A DNA stretch of 64,000 nt from Rhizobium sp. Root708 (lineage in GTDB: Bacteria; Pseudomonadota; Alphaproteobacteria; Rhizobiales; Rhizobiaceae). Each line of letters begins with the position of its first letter. The first letter of the stretch is position 1. Of the stretch, positions 9,168 to 18,662 are shown one piece after another. The position numbers were made by a program, and so were the translations under genes. Location: contig NZ_LMHV01000042.1 of NCBI RefSeq assembly GCF_001429725.1, positions 308,434-372,433 on the forward strand. The letters are read 5' to 3'. The notes beneath the pieces were generated by a model that made no database searches, was not told the DNA's origin, and saw only the letters and a list, made by a program, of their open reading frames with translations.

Positions 9168-11372
9168 TTACCAGACCTTGCTGAGCTTGAAGGTGAACGT
9201 GCGGGCGTCGCCATAGCCACATGCACCCAAGCCGCCGCAACTTTCCACATAGACCTTGTCGAATACGTTCGTAACGTTAAGCGAGGCAACCCAGTCGTTC
9301 TTCTTATAGCGGACGGCGGCGTCGAACACCGTCGATTCCGGTACCTTGAGCGTATTGACGTCGTCGGCCCAGGATTGGCCCTTGTAGCGCAGGCCGCCTC
9401 CAAGGCTCAGACCTTCGAGCGTGCCCGTCGTGACGGTGTAGTCGAGCCAAAGCGACGCTGTGTAGTCGGGGACGATGTAAGGCGTCTTGCCGATCAACGC
9501 AGTGTTCAGCGGATTCTTGGTGATCTCGACGTCGGTATAGGCGAGCGAGGCGAGAACCTTCCAGTTCTCATTGAGGTTGACCTTGCCTTCCAGTTCGAAG
9601 CCCTTGGACTCCGCCTCACCGAGCTGAAGCTTCGTGTAGGGTGCTGCCGGCATCGAAACGGTGTAGTTGCGCTTGTTGATCTGGAATACGGACGCGGTCA
9701 GCGAGCCGTCGAAGAAGGTGGGCTCGTATTTCACACCGGCTTCGAACTGCTCGCCTTCTTCCGGCTTCAGGGGACCAGCGTTACCCGTTCCGATCAGCGG
9801 GTTGAAGAAGGTCGCCGCGCTTGCATATGGGGTTATGCCGTTGTCGAATTCGTAGGCCAGACCGGCCCTGCCGCTCCAGGCGCCTTCCGAACTGTTGAAG
9901 CTGCTGGCGGGCGTCAGCCTGTTGTCGAAGTCGGTATAGACGTAGTCATACCGTCCATTGAGGGTCATCAGCCAGCCGTCGCCGAAGTGAACCTGATCCT
10001 GGGCGTAGAAGCCCACCTGGTTCATCGCCACGATTTCGTTGTAGAGCGGCCCGTTGGCAGCCTGCGGCAAGCCGTATACCGGGTTCAGCACATCGATCGA
10101 GCCCGAGCCGAAGACGAAGTTCTGGACGTTGTCGATGCGGTAGTAGCGATAATCGACCCCGGCCATGATCTTGTGCGTCGAGCCGCCAAGATCGAATTCG
10201 TTTTCGACGCGGTTGTCCCAGGCGACGCTATCCGCGCTGGTGTCGCCCTCAAAGCCGATCCGGTTCAGCGCTGTTTGCGACGCCCACAGATACGGGTAAG
10301 GACCGAACTCGTATTTATTGAGATGGCCATAGCGGAAGTTCGACGTGACTTTCCAACCGTCATCGAACTCATGTTCGAATTCGTAGCCGATCATTTCCTG
10401 ATTGTAGCGGCCGGTGTCGAGATCGGGTTCGCCGGGGAAGAAGTCGCGGCGAATCTTTCCGACCCCGGCGCGGTCGATCACTGTGCCCTCGTAGGGAAGG
10501 AAGCCGTTGCCGGTGTGCACCTGATCGAGACCGCCGGCATAGGCCCAGACGGTGAGCTTGGTGGCCTCATCCGGCGAGACGGTGAGCTGCGGCATGATGA
10601 AGCCGCGCAGGTCGTGGGAGTAGTCCGAATAGTTGTCGCCGCCGGCGATCTTGCCGGTGAGGCGGTAGGTCATCGTATCGCTGCTGCCGACCCTGTCGGA
10701 AAAGTCGAAGCCTCCGAAACCGTTGCCATTACTGTTGATGCCGGTTTCCGTGTAGTAATACGGCTCGTCGGTCGGACGCTTGCGCACCATGTCGACGATC
10801 CCGCCCGGGTTGGCGCCGCCATAGAGAACGGAAGCCGGTCCCTTCAGAACGTCGACGCGTTCGAGCATGAACGGATCGATCTGAAAACCGCCGAAGCCGT
10901 AGCTGAACAGGTTGAGGCCATCGAGATAGACGCCGGTCTGCGTGGCATCGAAGCCGCGGATGTAATACCAGTCGGTATCCGGATCGGTGCCGTAGGGAGC
11001 GGCGATCACGCCCGGCGTATAGCGCAAGGCCTCATCGACCTTGTTGACCACGCCGCGATCGTTCATTTCCTGCGTGCCGACGACGGAGACGGCCTGCGGG
11101 ATTTCCTTGATCGGCGTGTCGGTCTTCGAGCCCGCCGTCGTATCCTTCGCAACGTAGCCCTTTACCGGCCCGGTTGCGCTGTTGCTCGACGCTTTGCCTT
11201 CGACGACGATTGGCGCAAGCGTGGTGTCTGCGTTCTGGGCCTGCGCCGTCCAGGCAGCGCAAATACCTACAAACGCGACGCTGGCGCTCAAAGCCGCCCG
11301 TACACTCCGAAAACCCTTAAATTGATGCATTCCTGGCAATCCCACTCTAAAAGCCCCAACCCCTTGCCGCAC
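9168..11372 (-). CDS. fhuA: TonB-dependent ferric-siderophore (ferrichrome-type) receptor
   Basis: 734 residues. A signal peptide ends around AWTAQAQ and is followed by a TonB-box-like TLAPIVVEGK. Next come a plug domain (EIPQAVSVVGTQEMNDRG; VLKGPASVLYGGANPGGIVD) and a C-terminal beta-barrel ending LSKVW with a terminal aromatic residue. The CGGLGACGYGDARTF segment near the end is typical of FhuA/FpvA-like receptors. It binds the ferric siderophore at the outer membrane. The GTG at 11372 has GGAG five bases upstream; the in-frame ATG at 11330 is an alternative giving a shorter signal peptide. fhuD and fhuB lie downstream, and direct repeats in the promoter suggest activation by the adjacent AraC protein. 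Confidence 0.92.
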   Translation of the reverse strand: MRQGVGAFRVGLPGMHQFKGFRSVRAALSASVAFVGICAAWTAQAQNADTTLAPIVVEGKASSNSATGPVKGYVAKDTTAGSKTDTPIKEIPQAVSVVGTQEMNDRGVVNKVDEALRYTPGVIAAPYGTDPDTDWYYIRGFDATQTGVYLDGLNLFSYGFGGFQIDPFMLERVDVLKGPASVLYGGANPGGIVDMVRKRPTDEPYYYTETGINSNGNGFGGFDFSDRVGSSDTMTYRLTGKIAGGDNYSDYSHDLRGFIMPQLTVSPDEATKLTVWAYAGGLDQVHTGNGFLPYEGTVIDRAGVGKIRRDFFPGEPDLDTGRYNQEMIGYEFEHEFDDGWKVTSNFRYGHLNKYEFGPYPYLWASQTALNRIGFEGDTSADSVAWDNRVENEFDLGGSTHKIMAGVDYRYYRIDNVQNFVFGSGSIDVLNPVYGLPQAANGPLYNEIVAMNQVGFYAQDQVHFGDGWLMTLNGRYDYVYTDFDNRLTPASSFNSSEGAWSGRAGLAYEFDNGITPYASAATFFNPLIGTGNAGPLKPEEGEQFEAGVKYEPTFFDGSLTASVFQINKRNYTVSMPAAPYTKLQLGEAESKGFELEGKVNLNENWKVLASLAYTDVEITKNPLNTALIGKTPYIVPDYTASLWLDYTVTTGTLEGLSLGGGLRYKGQSWADDVNTLKVPESTVFDAAVRYKKNDWVASLNVTNVFDKVYVESCGGLGACGYGDARTFTFKLSKVW

Positions 11373-11439
11373 CGCGGCTCCGAATAAGGTGAGTGATTAA
11401 CTCAGATTTAAATGCCGGGATTGGCGCGATCTGTGGTGG

Positions 11440-11476
11440 TTGAACGATTTTGGGCAATTTCAAGAATCGTGGGCAA
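11440..11476. promoter_or_regulatory. Tandem direct repeats, candidate AraC-type operator for the receptor gene
   Basis: Two 18-base units, TTGAACGATTTTGGGCAA (11440-11457) and TTCAAGAATCGTGGGCAA (11459-11476), match at 13 of 18 positions and start 19 bases apart, about two helical turns. They lie upstream of the receptor gene on its minus-strand promoter side. AraC activators usually bind such direct repeats; the link to the neighbouring regulator is inferred. Confidence 0.5.
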
Positions 11477-11493
11477 ATCTTTGCAAAAATGCA

Positions 11494-12378
11494 TCACCCG
11501 GCGGTTGCCCTTTTCCAGCGTGCCGGCGTGGTGCCGACATGCTTGCGGAACACGCGCGTAAAATGCGCCTGGTCGGAAAAGCCCGTTTCGGCGGCGACTG
11601 CCGTGAGGCTCTGATCGTCGCCCTGCAGCAGCTGTTTTGCCCGTTCCAGGCGGGCATTCATCTGCCATTCGTGTGGGGTCAGCCCGGTCGACGCCTTGAA
11701 GGAATGGCTGAAGTGGGATTGAGACAGGCCCGTGAGGTCGGACAGTTCCTGCAGGCGGATACCGCGCATGCAATTCGTTTCGATGAACTCAGTCGCGCGC
11801 CGGAGCTGCCACGAGACAAGAGCCCCGCGCTTGCGGGGCGGCGTCTTGACCATTTTCAGCACGTCGATCACCAGCGATAGTGCAAGGCCGTCGCCATAGA
11901 GATCATGCAGGGGGCAGGGGCTCGCCAGCTCGGCGGCAATCAGGCCCGCCAGCGCCATGACACGCTCATCCGAAAAAAGCAGCCGCGGATCCTGCAGCTT
12001 CCGCGGATCGATTTCCTCCGTCAGCCGCTGGCTGAGGATGTTGGCATCGAAATGGATGTCGAGGTGGCGCATGAACTGCACCTCGCGGATGTCCACCCAT
12101 AGTTCCATGTCGGCCGGGATATAGGAAATCGGGCTTTGGCTGCGGTCTTGCGGAGCGCCCGCGGCCTTTGGCGAAACCTTCACCGAAGGACGGCCGCGAC
12201 CGAGATGATCGAGAAGGATAAACAAGCGGGGATCGCGGGCGACATAGTGGCCACCGGCGTAGCTGCCGCATTCCACGTCCCACAGGTCGGCGGTGATGCC
12301 GTTCCAGTTTCGACGTCTCAGCCCGCCGATGACCGAGAATCCCTCGATCTTGTTCTGCATGCGCGGCTGAAATGTCAT
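11494..12378 (-). CDS. AraC-family transcriptional regulator (probably iron-uptake activator)
   Basis: About 294 residues with a C-terminal AraC double helix-turn-helix. The first HTH is IRLQELSDLTGLSQSHFSHSFKASTG and the second ends at FSDQAHFTRVFRKHVGTTPARWK. The N-terminal ~180 residues are a ligand-binding part without a recognised motif. The ATG at 12378 has GGAAAAG upstream; a TTG at 12393 is possible. It sits directly upstream of the siderophore receptor in the same direction, as in rhizobial siderophore loci, where an AraC activator senses the ferric siderophore. The ligand is unknown here. Confidence 0.88.
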   Translation of the reverse strand: MTFQPRMQNKIEGFSVIGGLRRRNWNGITADLWDVECGSYAGGHYVARDPRLFILLDHLGRGRPSVKVSPKAAGAPQDRSQSPISYIPADMELWVDIREVQFMRHLDIHFDANILSQRLTEEIDPRKLQDPRLLFSDERVMALAGLIAAELASPCPLHDLYGDGLALSLVIDVLKMVKTPPRKRGALVSWQLRRATEFIETNCMRGIRLQELSDLTGLSQSHFSHSFKASTGLTPHEWQMNARLERAKQLLQGDDQSLTAVAAETGFSDQAHFTRVFRKHVGTTPARWKRATAG

Positions 12379-12457
12379 GCCGCTTTTCCGCAACTATAAA
12401 ATATGTGTGTAATTATCAAGTTTTCTGCGTCGCATCAATCGCCCAAGGGTTGCTAAA

Positions 12458-14176
12458 TCAGGCGTTCCTCATTTGCGCGTCGTGCAGACGGTTGTAGGCG
12501 CCCCGCTTGGCGATCAGGTCCTGGTGCGTGCCTTGCTCGGCGATGCCATGGCGGTCGATGACGACGATCCGGTCGGCGCCCTGGATTGTCGCGAGGCGAT
12601 GGGCGATGATGAGGGTCGTGCGCCCGGCGGACAGTTCCGCGAGTGAACGCTGGATTGCCCGTTCGGTCTCCGTGTCGAGTGCCGAGGTCGCCTCGTCGAG
12701 GATCAGGATCGGCGGGTTCTTCAGGAACATGCGGGCGATCGCAACGCGTTGCTTCTGGCCGCCGGAGAGCTTGACGCCACGCTCGCCGATGACCGTGTCC
12801 AGCCCAGCGGGCAGGCCCGCCAGCATACCCTCGAGACGCGCCCGATGGGCGGCCTCGACGATCTCGGCTTCATTGGCGCCGAGCCGTCCGTAGGCGATGT
12901 TTTCGCGGATCGTGCCGCCGAACAGGAAGACGTCCTGTTGAACAATGCCGATCTGCTGGCGCAGGGACGTCTTGGTCATCTCGCGGATGTCGATGCCGTC
13001 GATGGTGATGCGGCCGTCGCCGACCTCGTAGAAGCGGGGGAGAAGCGAGCAGATGGTGGTCTTGCCGGCGCCCGAGGGGCCGACGAACGCAATTGTCTCG
13101 CCGGCGCGGACCGCCAGGTTCACGTGTTCGAAAACCGGAGCCTGCGGGCTGTATCCGAAGGAAACATCGTCATAGACGATTTCGCCCTTGAGGTGGCTGA
13201 CCGCGACGGCATTCGGGGCGTCTGCGATATCCGGCTCGGTATCGATCAGTTCCGTGAAGCGACGGAAGCCGGCGATCCCCTTCGGATAGGTCTCGATGAC
13301 CGAGTTGATCTTCTCGACCGGGCGGAAGAACACGCCGACGAGCAGAAGGAAGCCGATGAAGCCGCCGGTTGTCAGCTCGCCTGACAGGACGAAATAGGCG
13401 CCGGCGATCATAACGACCATCTGGGTGAGGCGCATGCTCATGTAGCTCAGCGAGCTGCTGGCAGCCATCAGCTTATAGGCGTCGAGCTTCACGCGGCGGT
13501 AGTTCTGATTATCTTTCTCGAAAAGCGCGCGCTCGTGGCCCTCGTTGGCAAAGGCCTGGACGACGCGGATGCCGCCGACATTCTCTTCGATGCGCGTGTT
13601 GAAATTGCCGACGCGTTCGAAGAGACGGCGGAAATTCTGGGTCATGCGGCTGCCGAAATGGCTGGTGACCCATGCGGTCAGGGGAACGACGACGGCGGTG
13701 ATCAACGCCAGCTGCCAGTTGACCGAGAACATCAGCAACAGCGCGCCCGCGAACGTCATCAATGCGATGAACAGATCCTCAGGACCGTGGTGGGCAACCT
13801 CGCCGATTTCCTCGAGATCCTTCGTCAGCCGACCAACGATGTGGCCGGTCTTCTGATTGTCGAAAAAGCTGAACGACAGCTTTTGCAGATGATTGAATGC
13901 CGCACGGCGCATGTCGGTCTCGATGTTGATGCCGAGCATGTGCCCCCAGTAGGTGACAACGGCCATCAACCCGGTATTGACCACATAGACCACGAACAGC
14001 GCCGCAGAGGCGAAAAGGATGAGCAGCCATTCCTGACTGAGAAGCAGCCGGTCGATAAACAGTTTCACCGCCATCGGAAAGCCGAGTTCAAGCAGGCCGG
14101 AGACGATCGCGCAGCTGAAATCAAGGATGAAGAGCCCGCGATAGGGCCGATAGTAGGAGAAGAAACGACGTAGCAT
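12458..14176 (-). CDS. ABC exporter, fused permease and ATPase (MsbA/MdlB-like half transporter)
   Basis: 572 residues. Six membrane segments in the first ~310 residues form an ABC type-1 exporter domain. The nucleotide-binding domain has Walker A GPSGAGKTT, signature LSGGQKQR, Walker B ILILDEATSALD and the switch histidine in IIAHRLAT. It should work as a homodimer at the inner membrane. It lies upstream of the AraC and receptor genes in the same direction (80 bases before the regulator start), so siderophore or xenobiotic efflux is a reasonable guess. The substrate cannot be read from sequence. Confidence 0.88.
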   Translation of the reverse strand: MLRRFFSYYRPYRGLFILDFSCAIVSGLLELGFPMAVKLFIDRLLLSQEWLLILFASAALFVVYVVNTGLMAVVTYWGHMLGINIETDMRRAAFNHLQKLSFSFFDNQKTGHIVGRLTKDLEEIGEVAHHGPEDLFIALMTFAGALLLMFSVNWQLALITAVVVPLTAWVTSHFGSRMTQNFRRLFERVGNFNTRIEENVGGIRVVQAFANEGHERALFEKDNQNYRRVKLDAYKLMAASSSLSYMSMRLTQMVVMIAGAYFVLSGELTTGGFIGFLLLVGVFFRPVEKINSVIETYPKGIAGFRRFTELIDTEPDIADAPNAVAVSHLKGEIVYDDVSFGYSPQAPVFEHVNLAVRAGETIAFVGPSGAGKTTICSLLPRFYEVGDGRITIDGIDIREMTKTSLRQQIGIVQQDVFLFGGTIRENIAYGRLGANEAEIVEAAHRARLEGMLAGLPAGLDTVIGERGVKLSGGQKQRVAIARMFLKNPPILILDEATSALDTETERAIQRSLAELSAGRTTLIIAHRLATIQGADRIVVIDRHGIAEQGTHQDLIAKRGAYNRLHDAQMRNA

Positions 14177-14428
14177 TCAGACACTCGAGATGATGCGGCG
14201 CGGCCTGCAGCGGCCGGAAAGAAATATGACTCGAATTCTCCATATTGGAGAAGAAGCCCGGTTGGATAGTGCGTTCTCGCAACGATTGCAAACTTGGGGA
14301 GGCGCGAGTGGCAATCAGGGTCGTTCGCGGGCCACAATCACATAACTGTGAACCCCACGGCCGGTCGAGACGCCGTCATAACCGTCAAGGACGGACGAAA
14401 CTTCCCCGACCGTCTGCTCTGCTTCCGA

Positions 14429-15238
14429 TCAGGACAGCAGTTTCAGGCTCTCTTTAGCGGCTGTATTGATATTTCTCTTGGCGTGCCGGGAGACGTTCGC
14501 GTCATCGCAATCCGACTTCTTTGAAAGAAACGTCTTGAGATGCTTTAGCTGGTCGGCAACCTCCTGAAATTTGGCCGACAGCTTCTTCAACTCACCCGCA
14601 ACACTGGCACCGTTCGCACCGGACAGAATGTGGTAAATATCAAACGCATCGCGTGTTCTCTTGGCGATGCTGACGCTTTCGCACTTCGACAATATCGCCG
14701 CAGCGGGGGACAATATCGGTACTTCAACGGAAGTGTCGCGGCCATCGAGACATTTTCCATGAACGGAAACCACGGAGAAAAGCTGCTGTTCGTACACGAT
14801 TGCAGCTGACTTGAATGCGATCGACTTCATGAATCGTGTCCCGCGCGGGTCATATGAATCGGTCACGCCCAAATCGAATATGTCGCTAAACATCTCTGGA
14901 TGCTTTTCGGACTCCTTGGGGAACATCAGATCGACATTGAATACAAATTCGGTGGAGCCAACCTTGGCGTCGCGAAGCAACTGGAATTCGTGCTTGGCGG
15001 AGCAGCGGAACTGCGCGTTCAGCAACGCCCGAACCGCCTGCTGTATCGCGGCGTTTTCGTCCATGAGGAGAACGTCGACGTCACGCGTGCCTGGATGCTC
15101 AAGGCTCGGATGGTCCTGCGCGCTCAGCAACGGAACCCAACCGCCTGCGATGACGTAGTCAAGTTTGGCGGCATTCAGAATCTGGGTTGTGGTCATCAGA
15201 AGACCGTGACAGGCATGGTTTAGATCATCGAAAACCAT
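14429..15238 (-). CDS. Nucleotidyltransferase of the AbiEii/MNT type (orphan)
   Basis: 269 residues. The N-terminal part VIAGGWVPLLSAQDHPSLEH followed by GTRDVDVLL gives the GG(W) and DxD signature of the DNA polymerase beta-like nucleotidyltransferase fold seen in AbiEii toxins. The C-terminal third is helical and lysine-rich. The ATG at 15238 has GAGG five bases upstream. AbiEii toxins are normally paired with an AbiEi antitoxin; no such gene lies on either side (exporter and glutathione transferase). It may be a solitary toxin, a remnant, or a relative with another role. Confidence 0.65.
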   Translation of the reverse strand: MVFDDLNHACHGLLMTTTQILNAAKLDYVIAGGWVPLLSAQDHPSLEHPGTRDVDVLLMDENAAIQQAVRALLNAQFRCSAKHEFQLLRDAKVGSTEFVFNVDLMFPKESEKHPEMFSDIFDLGVTDSYDPRGTRFMKSIAFKSAAIVYEQQLFSVVSVHGKCLDGRDTSVEVPILSPAAAILSKCESVSIAKRTRDAFDIYHILSGANGASVAGELKKLSAKFQEVADQLKHLKTFLSKKSDCDDANVSRHAKRNINTAAKESLKLLS

Positions 15239-15396
15239 TCTAACCTCAACACACTTTGTTGCTCGCTTCCCGAACAGGGCCGGGTCGCGCGATTGGCAAT
15301 CCTATAGACGCGATCGACTTGTGGCGCCGACGTATCCCGGTTGTCGATGATCCAGGATTCGTAAACAGCTGAAGAGTTTATCACACGGAGCAGTTT

Positions 15397-16032
15397 GTGC
15401 TTACAGTTCATCACCTGAACAACAGTCGCTCGCAGCGTGTCCTATGGATGCTCGAAGAACTGGACATTGAATACGAACTCCGCCGCTATCAGCGCCGGGC
15501 CGATATGAGCGCGCCACCGGAACTTAAAAAGGTTCATCCGCTAGGCAAATCGCCAGTGATCGAGGAGGACGTTGACGGGTGCCAGACCGTTTTCGTGGAG
15601 ACTGGCGCGATATGTGAGTATCTGGTCGACAGAGCAGGCGGTCGTCTCGGACCGCCCGGTGGTGCTGACGGAATCCGACGATACCAGCAGTTTTTACATT
15701 ACGCCGAAGGCTCCGTGATGCCGGTTCTGTTCGCGTTGCTCGTAGTGTCACGAGTACCGTTGCTTGGCCGCCTCGCTGCGAAAAAGATCCGCCCGATGTT
15801 GGACGTTCATCTCGACTACATAGAGGCGGAACTTGCATCGCGGCCGTGGTTTGCCGGCGACGTCCTTTCTGCCGCAGACATCATGATGAGTTTCCCAATG
15901 GAAGCTGTCCGGACGAGGGCTGGCCTCGACAAGTCGCGTCCAGCGACAATCGCTTGGCTCGAACGCATCCACGCCCGGCCGGCTTATAAACGCGCGCTAG
16001 CGAAGGGTGGAACCTACAGTTTCGCCGTGTGA
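15397..16032 (+). CDS. Glutathione S-transferase
   Basis: 211 residues. The N-terminal thioredoxin-like domain (VHHLNNSRSQRVLWMLEELDIEYEL) has the glutathione-binding LGKSPVIEED loop with the cis-proline, and the C-terminal all-helical domain contains the FAGDVLSAADIMM N-capping motif. It is a cytosolic GST of the common bacterial type and may detoxify electrophiles. The GTG at 15397 has GGAG six bases upstream. It is divergent from the AbiEii-like gene, with 158 bases between them that must hold both promoters. Confidence 0.88.
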   Translation: MLTVHHLNNSRSQRVLWMLEELDIEYELRRYQRRADMSAPPELKKVHPLGKSPVIEEDVDGCQTVFVETGAICEYLVDRAGGRLGPPGGADGIRRYQQFLHYAEGSVMPVLFALLVVSRVPLLGRLAAKKIRPMLDVHLDYIEAELASRPWFAGDVLSAADIMMSFPMEAVRTRAGLDKSRPATIAWLERIHARPAYKRALAKGGTYSFAV

Positions 16033-16714
16033 GCAAGATAAGATCCGTACCCTCCGAAGATGTGGAAGTTCGGCGTGCGATTTTGCGCCGGCCTTTTCTT
16101 ATTGCCGATCTCGATCAGTCCGAACGGACGTCGATCCCATGTTTCAGCGAAGCGACTGAAACGTCTCGCGCAGTTCTTCGATCAGTGCCTTTGGCTGCCC
16201 CCCGGTCGGCGAGATGGCCGCCTCCGGCGCGCCATAGATTTCATCGAGAAGCGCTGCCCCTCGGTAGTTCGATGCCGTTCTGGAGGAACGCGAGCTTGCT
16301 TTCCCAGGCAGGCCGAAGCGCGCTCAAACCGAAATCTGTTGATTTACGCCAGCTTGGCGGGCCGCTTTCTATTGGCGGCCTCGGTATCGAGCATTGCATA
16401 CAGATAACCACGATAAGGCTCGTTGGAGCTAGCCTTGCGATCTCCTACCCGGCTCGAACATGGGTTTTCACGCCAACGAGGTTGTGTCTGTAACGTGGGC
16501 ATTTACCGTAACGTACTTTCCCATTTCTCCAACGCGCAAGAGTATTCAGCAAGCCGTAGGTCCTCTCGGACACCGCGGGGGACGGGCGGCTCCTGCGGAA
16601 ATAGGTTCACTCGTGTCCGGTGAAACTCGCCCGCGGGGCCGGGAGGAGTTGTGATTTGAGCCCGACATCTGTTGCCTCGCCTGCCTGACCAGCAACGAAA
16701 CCTCGGTGGTAAAG
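16033..16714. other. Non-coding stretch containing a decayed gene
   Basis: About 680 bases without an intact gene. The minus strand from about 16450 to 16155 carries protein-like segments in shifting frames (see the pseudogene entry). The last ~100 bases should hold the promoter of the downstream exchanger, but no clear promoter boxes were seen. Confidence 0.5.
16155..16345 (-). pseudogene. Decayed gene fragment, family not recognised
   Basis: On the minus strand one frame reads DFGLSALRPAWESKLAFLQ then NGIELPRG. After a frame change near 16258-16262 it continues LLDEIYGAPEAAISPTGG and QPKALIEELRETFQSLR to a stop. Both parts have protein-like composition and join into one plausible C-terminus. 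I read it as the 3' end of an inactivated gene; no function is assigned. Confidence 0.35.
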
Positions 16715-18406
16715 ATGCAAACCTTATCCGCGATACTGACGAGCCATCCCGAGCTCGCGCTCTTCCTGACCCTCGCGATCGGCTATTTGGTTGGAAAGTT
16801 CAAGGTTGGCAGTTTCACACTGGGATCGGTGGCTGGTTGCCTGATCGCTGGCGTGCTGGTCGGTCAGACCGGCGTTGAGGTCGCCAACGACGTGAAGCAG
16901 GCCTTCTTCCTGCTTTTTCTCTTTGCGATCGGTTACCGCACTGGGCCGCAATTCTTTCGGAGCCTCAATCGGGACGCGCTGCCACAGATCGCTATCACCG
17001 TGCTGGTCTGTGTCGTTGGACTTGGTGTTGTTTGGGCTTTGGCTGGGCTGCTGGGCCTGAAGGTTGGAAGTGCCGCAGGTCTGCTTGCGGGCGCGATGAC
17101 CGAGTCCGCAACGGTTGGCGTGGCAATCGACACCTTCCGAAAGACCGGTGCCCAGGAGGCGGTGCAGCGGGCTTTTGAAACAGACGTCGCGACCGCGTTC
17201 GCCGTTTCCTACCTCGTAGGAGTAATCGCAACGATCCTTGTCCTGTCGCAACTTCTGCCGCGGCTGCTGGCACGGCCATTGCAGGAAGTCTGCGCTGAGA
17301 TGGAGGCAAAACTCAACGCACCATCAAATGGTCAAACAGCCGGGGAAACAGCTCGACGCGCGATCGAGGCTCGAGCGTTCGTCGTCGATCCGCGATGGTT
17401 TGGCGTGACTGTTTCCGAAGCAGAAGCGCAAGTGCCTTCTGGCGCCAAGGCTTATGTCGAGCAAATTCGACGCGGCAGCGAAATTATCGTCGCTCGTCCC
17501 GATTTCAGATTTTCGGACGGCGACGTTGCTGCCGTGGCCGGACTGCGTGGCTTGCTGGTCGAGAAAGGGGCAAGCATCGGGACTGAAATTGATGATGCGG
17601 AACTGCTCGACATACCGACGGAAACTCTCGATGTCGTCGTCACGAAGAAGTCGGTCATCGGCAGGACCCTGCTTGAACTCAGGCAGGAGCCCGAAGCACG
17701 CACGATCTTTCTACGCAAGATCACCAGGTTGGGCGAGGAACTTCCGGCATATGGCGGCTTGAAGATCGAGAGGGGTGACGTGATGACCATCGTCGGTAGC
17801 CGCAAGCATGTGGAGGAGGCTGCCGCCGCCGTTGGGTATGCTGACCGGCCCACTACAGCGACCGACATGGTGTATGTTGCCATGTTCATATTTTTCGGCG
17901 GAGTGATCGGTATTCCTGCGCTGCGGATCGGCGCTCTGGAACTAGGGCTTGGCGTGGCTGTGGGGACGCTGCTTGGTGGGCTGGTAGCCGGTTGGCTCCG
18001 TGCCCGCAGACGGACCTTCGGCTTCGTTCCCGCTGCCACGCTCTGGTTATTCGATTCCGTGGGGCTTTCGGCCTTCATCGCATGTGTCGGCATTTCAGCC
18101 GGCCCGAGCTTTGTCAGTGGCCTACTCGCTTCGGGTCCTGTGCTGGTGCTGATCACCATCGTGGTGGTAGTTGCATCGCATGGGATTGCCTTCCTCGTCG
18201 GTACCCGGATTTTCAAGATGAACGAAGGAGTGTTGTTGGGGACCTGCTGCGGAGCGGGTACGTCGGCCCCTGCACTGGCTGCGGTCCAGGACGTCGCCAA
18301 AAGCAGCGTGCCGGCTTTGGGATACGGACTTGGATATGCCGTAGGCAATGTGCTTCTTGCGCTGTGGGGTGCAGTCTTGGTGACTGCGCTCGGTGGAGCG
18401 GGCTAG
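16715..18406 (+). CDS. AspT/YidE-type putative aspartate:alanine exchanger, copy 1
   Basis: 563-residue inner-membrane protein. About five membrane segments at the N-terminus include GYRTGPQFFRSLNR. Two RCK_C (TrkA_C) cytoplasmic domains occupy residues ~200-380, followed by about five or six C-terminal membrane segments. This is the architecture of the AspT/YbjL/YidE (AAEx) family, which exchanges aspartate for alanine or related substrates. The ATG at 16715 is preceded by GGTGG; the upstream GTG at 16706 lacks a ribosome-binding site. A second paralogue and aspartate 4-decarboxylase follow, supporting an aspartate/alanine role. Confidence 0.88.
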   Translation: MQTLSAILTSHPELALFLTLAIGYLVGKFKVGSFTLGSVAGCLIAGVLVGQTGVEVANDVKQAFFLLFLFAIGYRTGPQFFRSLNRDALPQIAITVLVCVVGLGVVWALAGLLGLKVGSAAGLLAGAMTESATVGVAIDTFRKTGAQEAVQRAFETDVATAFAVSYLVGVIATILVLSQLLPRLLARPLQEVCAEMEAKLNAPSNGQTAGETARRAIEARAFVVDPRWFGVTVSEAEAQVPSGAKAYVEQIRRGSEIIVARPDFRFSDGDVAAVAGLRGLLVEKGASIGTEIDDAELLDIPTETLDVVVTKKSVIGRTLLELRQEPEARTIFLRKITRLGEELPAYGGLKIERGDVMTIVGSRKHVEEAAAAVGYADRPTTATDMVYVAMFIFFGGVIGIPALRIGALELGLGVAVGTLLGGLVAGWLRARRRTFGFVPAATLWLFDSVGLSAFIACVGISAGPSFVSGLLASGPVLVLITIVVVVASHGIAFLVGTRIFKMNEGVLLGTCCGAGTSAPALAAVQDVAKSSVPALGYGLGYAVGNVLLALWGAVLVTALGGAG

Positions 18407-18662
18407 GCCAAGGGAGGAAACAGGGTGGCGAAACGCAAGCTTGCTATTGCCGACAGCGTTGCCCCGTCGTGGTAACCGGCATGGCTCATTCGCGTATCTC
18501 CGCATCAATAGGCCCGACAATCCAGCTTTCGACGGAAGCTGGAAGCCGGGCGATTTCGAAAAGGTGAAACCGTCATGTTTCTCGCGTACGTGGCGCTTTG
18601 AACAGTCGTAGCGGTGTCGTTAATGGCACCTTGCGCGATGCTTCTTCCAAAAGGTAACCCGG
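18407..18662. other. Spacer between the two exchanger genes
   Basis: 256 bases with no convincing gene or terminator. AAGGT seven bases before the ATG at 18663 is the ribosome-binding site of copy 2. The length leaves room for a separate promoter, but none was recognised. Confidence 0.4.

Noticed and set aside
8214..11387. Plus-strand open frame of 1057 codons
   Set aside because: It is antisense to fhuB start, fhuD and the TonB receptor, which have signal peptides and recognised motifs. High GC produces the long antisense frame.
18597..18662. TGGCAC-like sequence before the second exchanger gene as a sigma-54 promoter
   Set aside because: The required GC element at the right spacing is absent.
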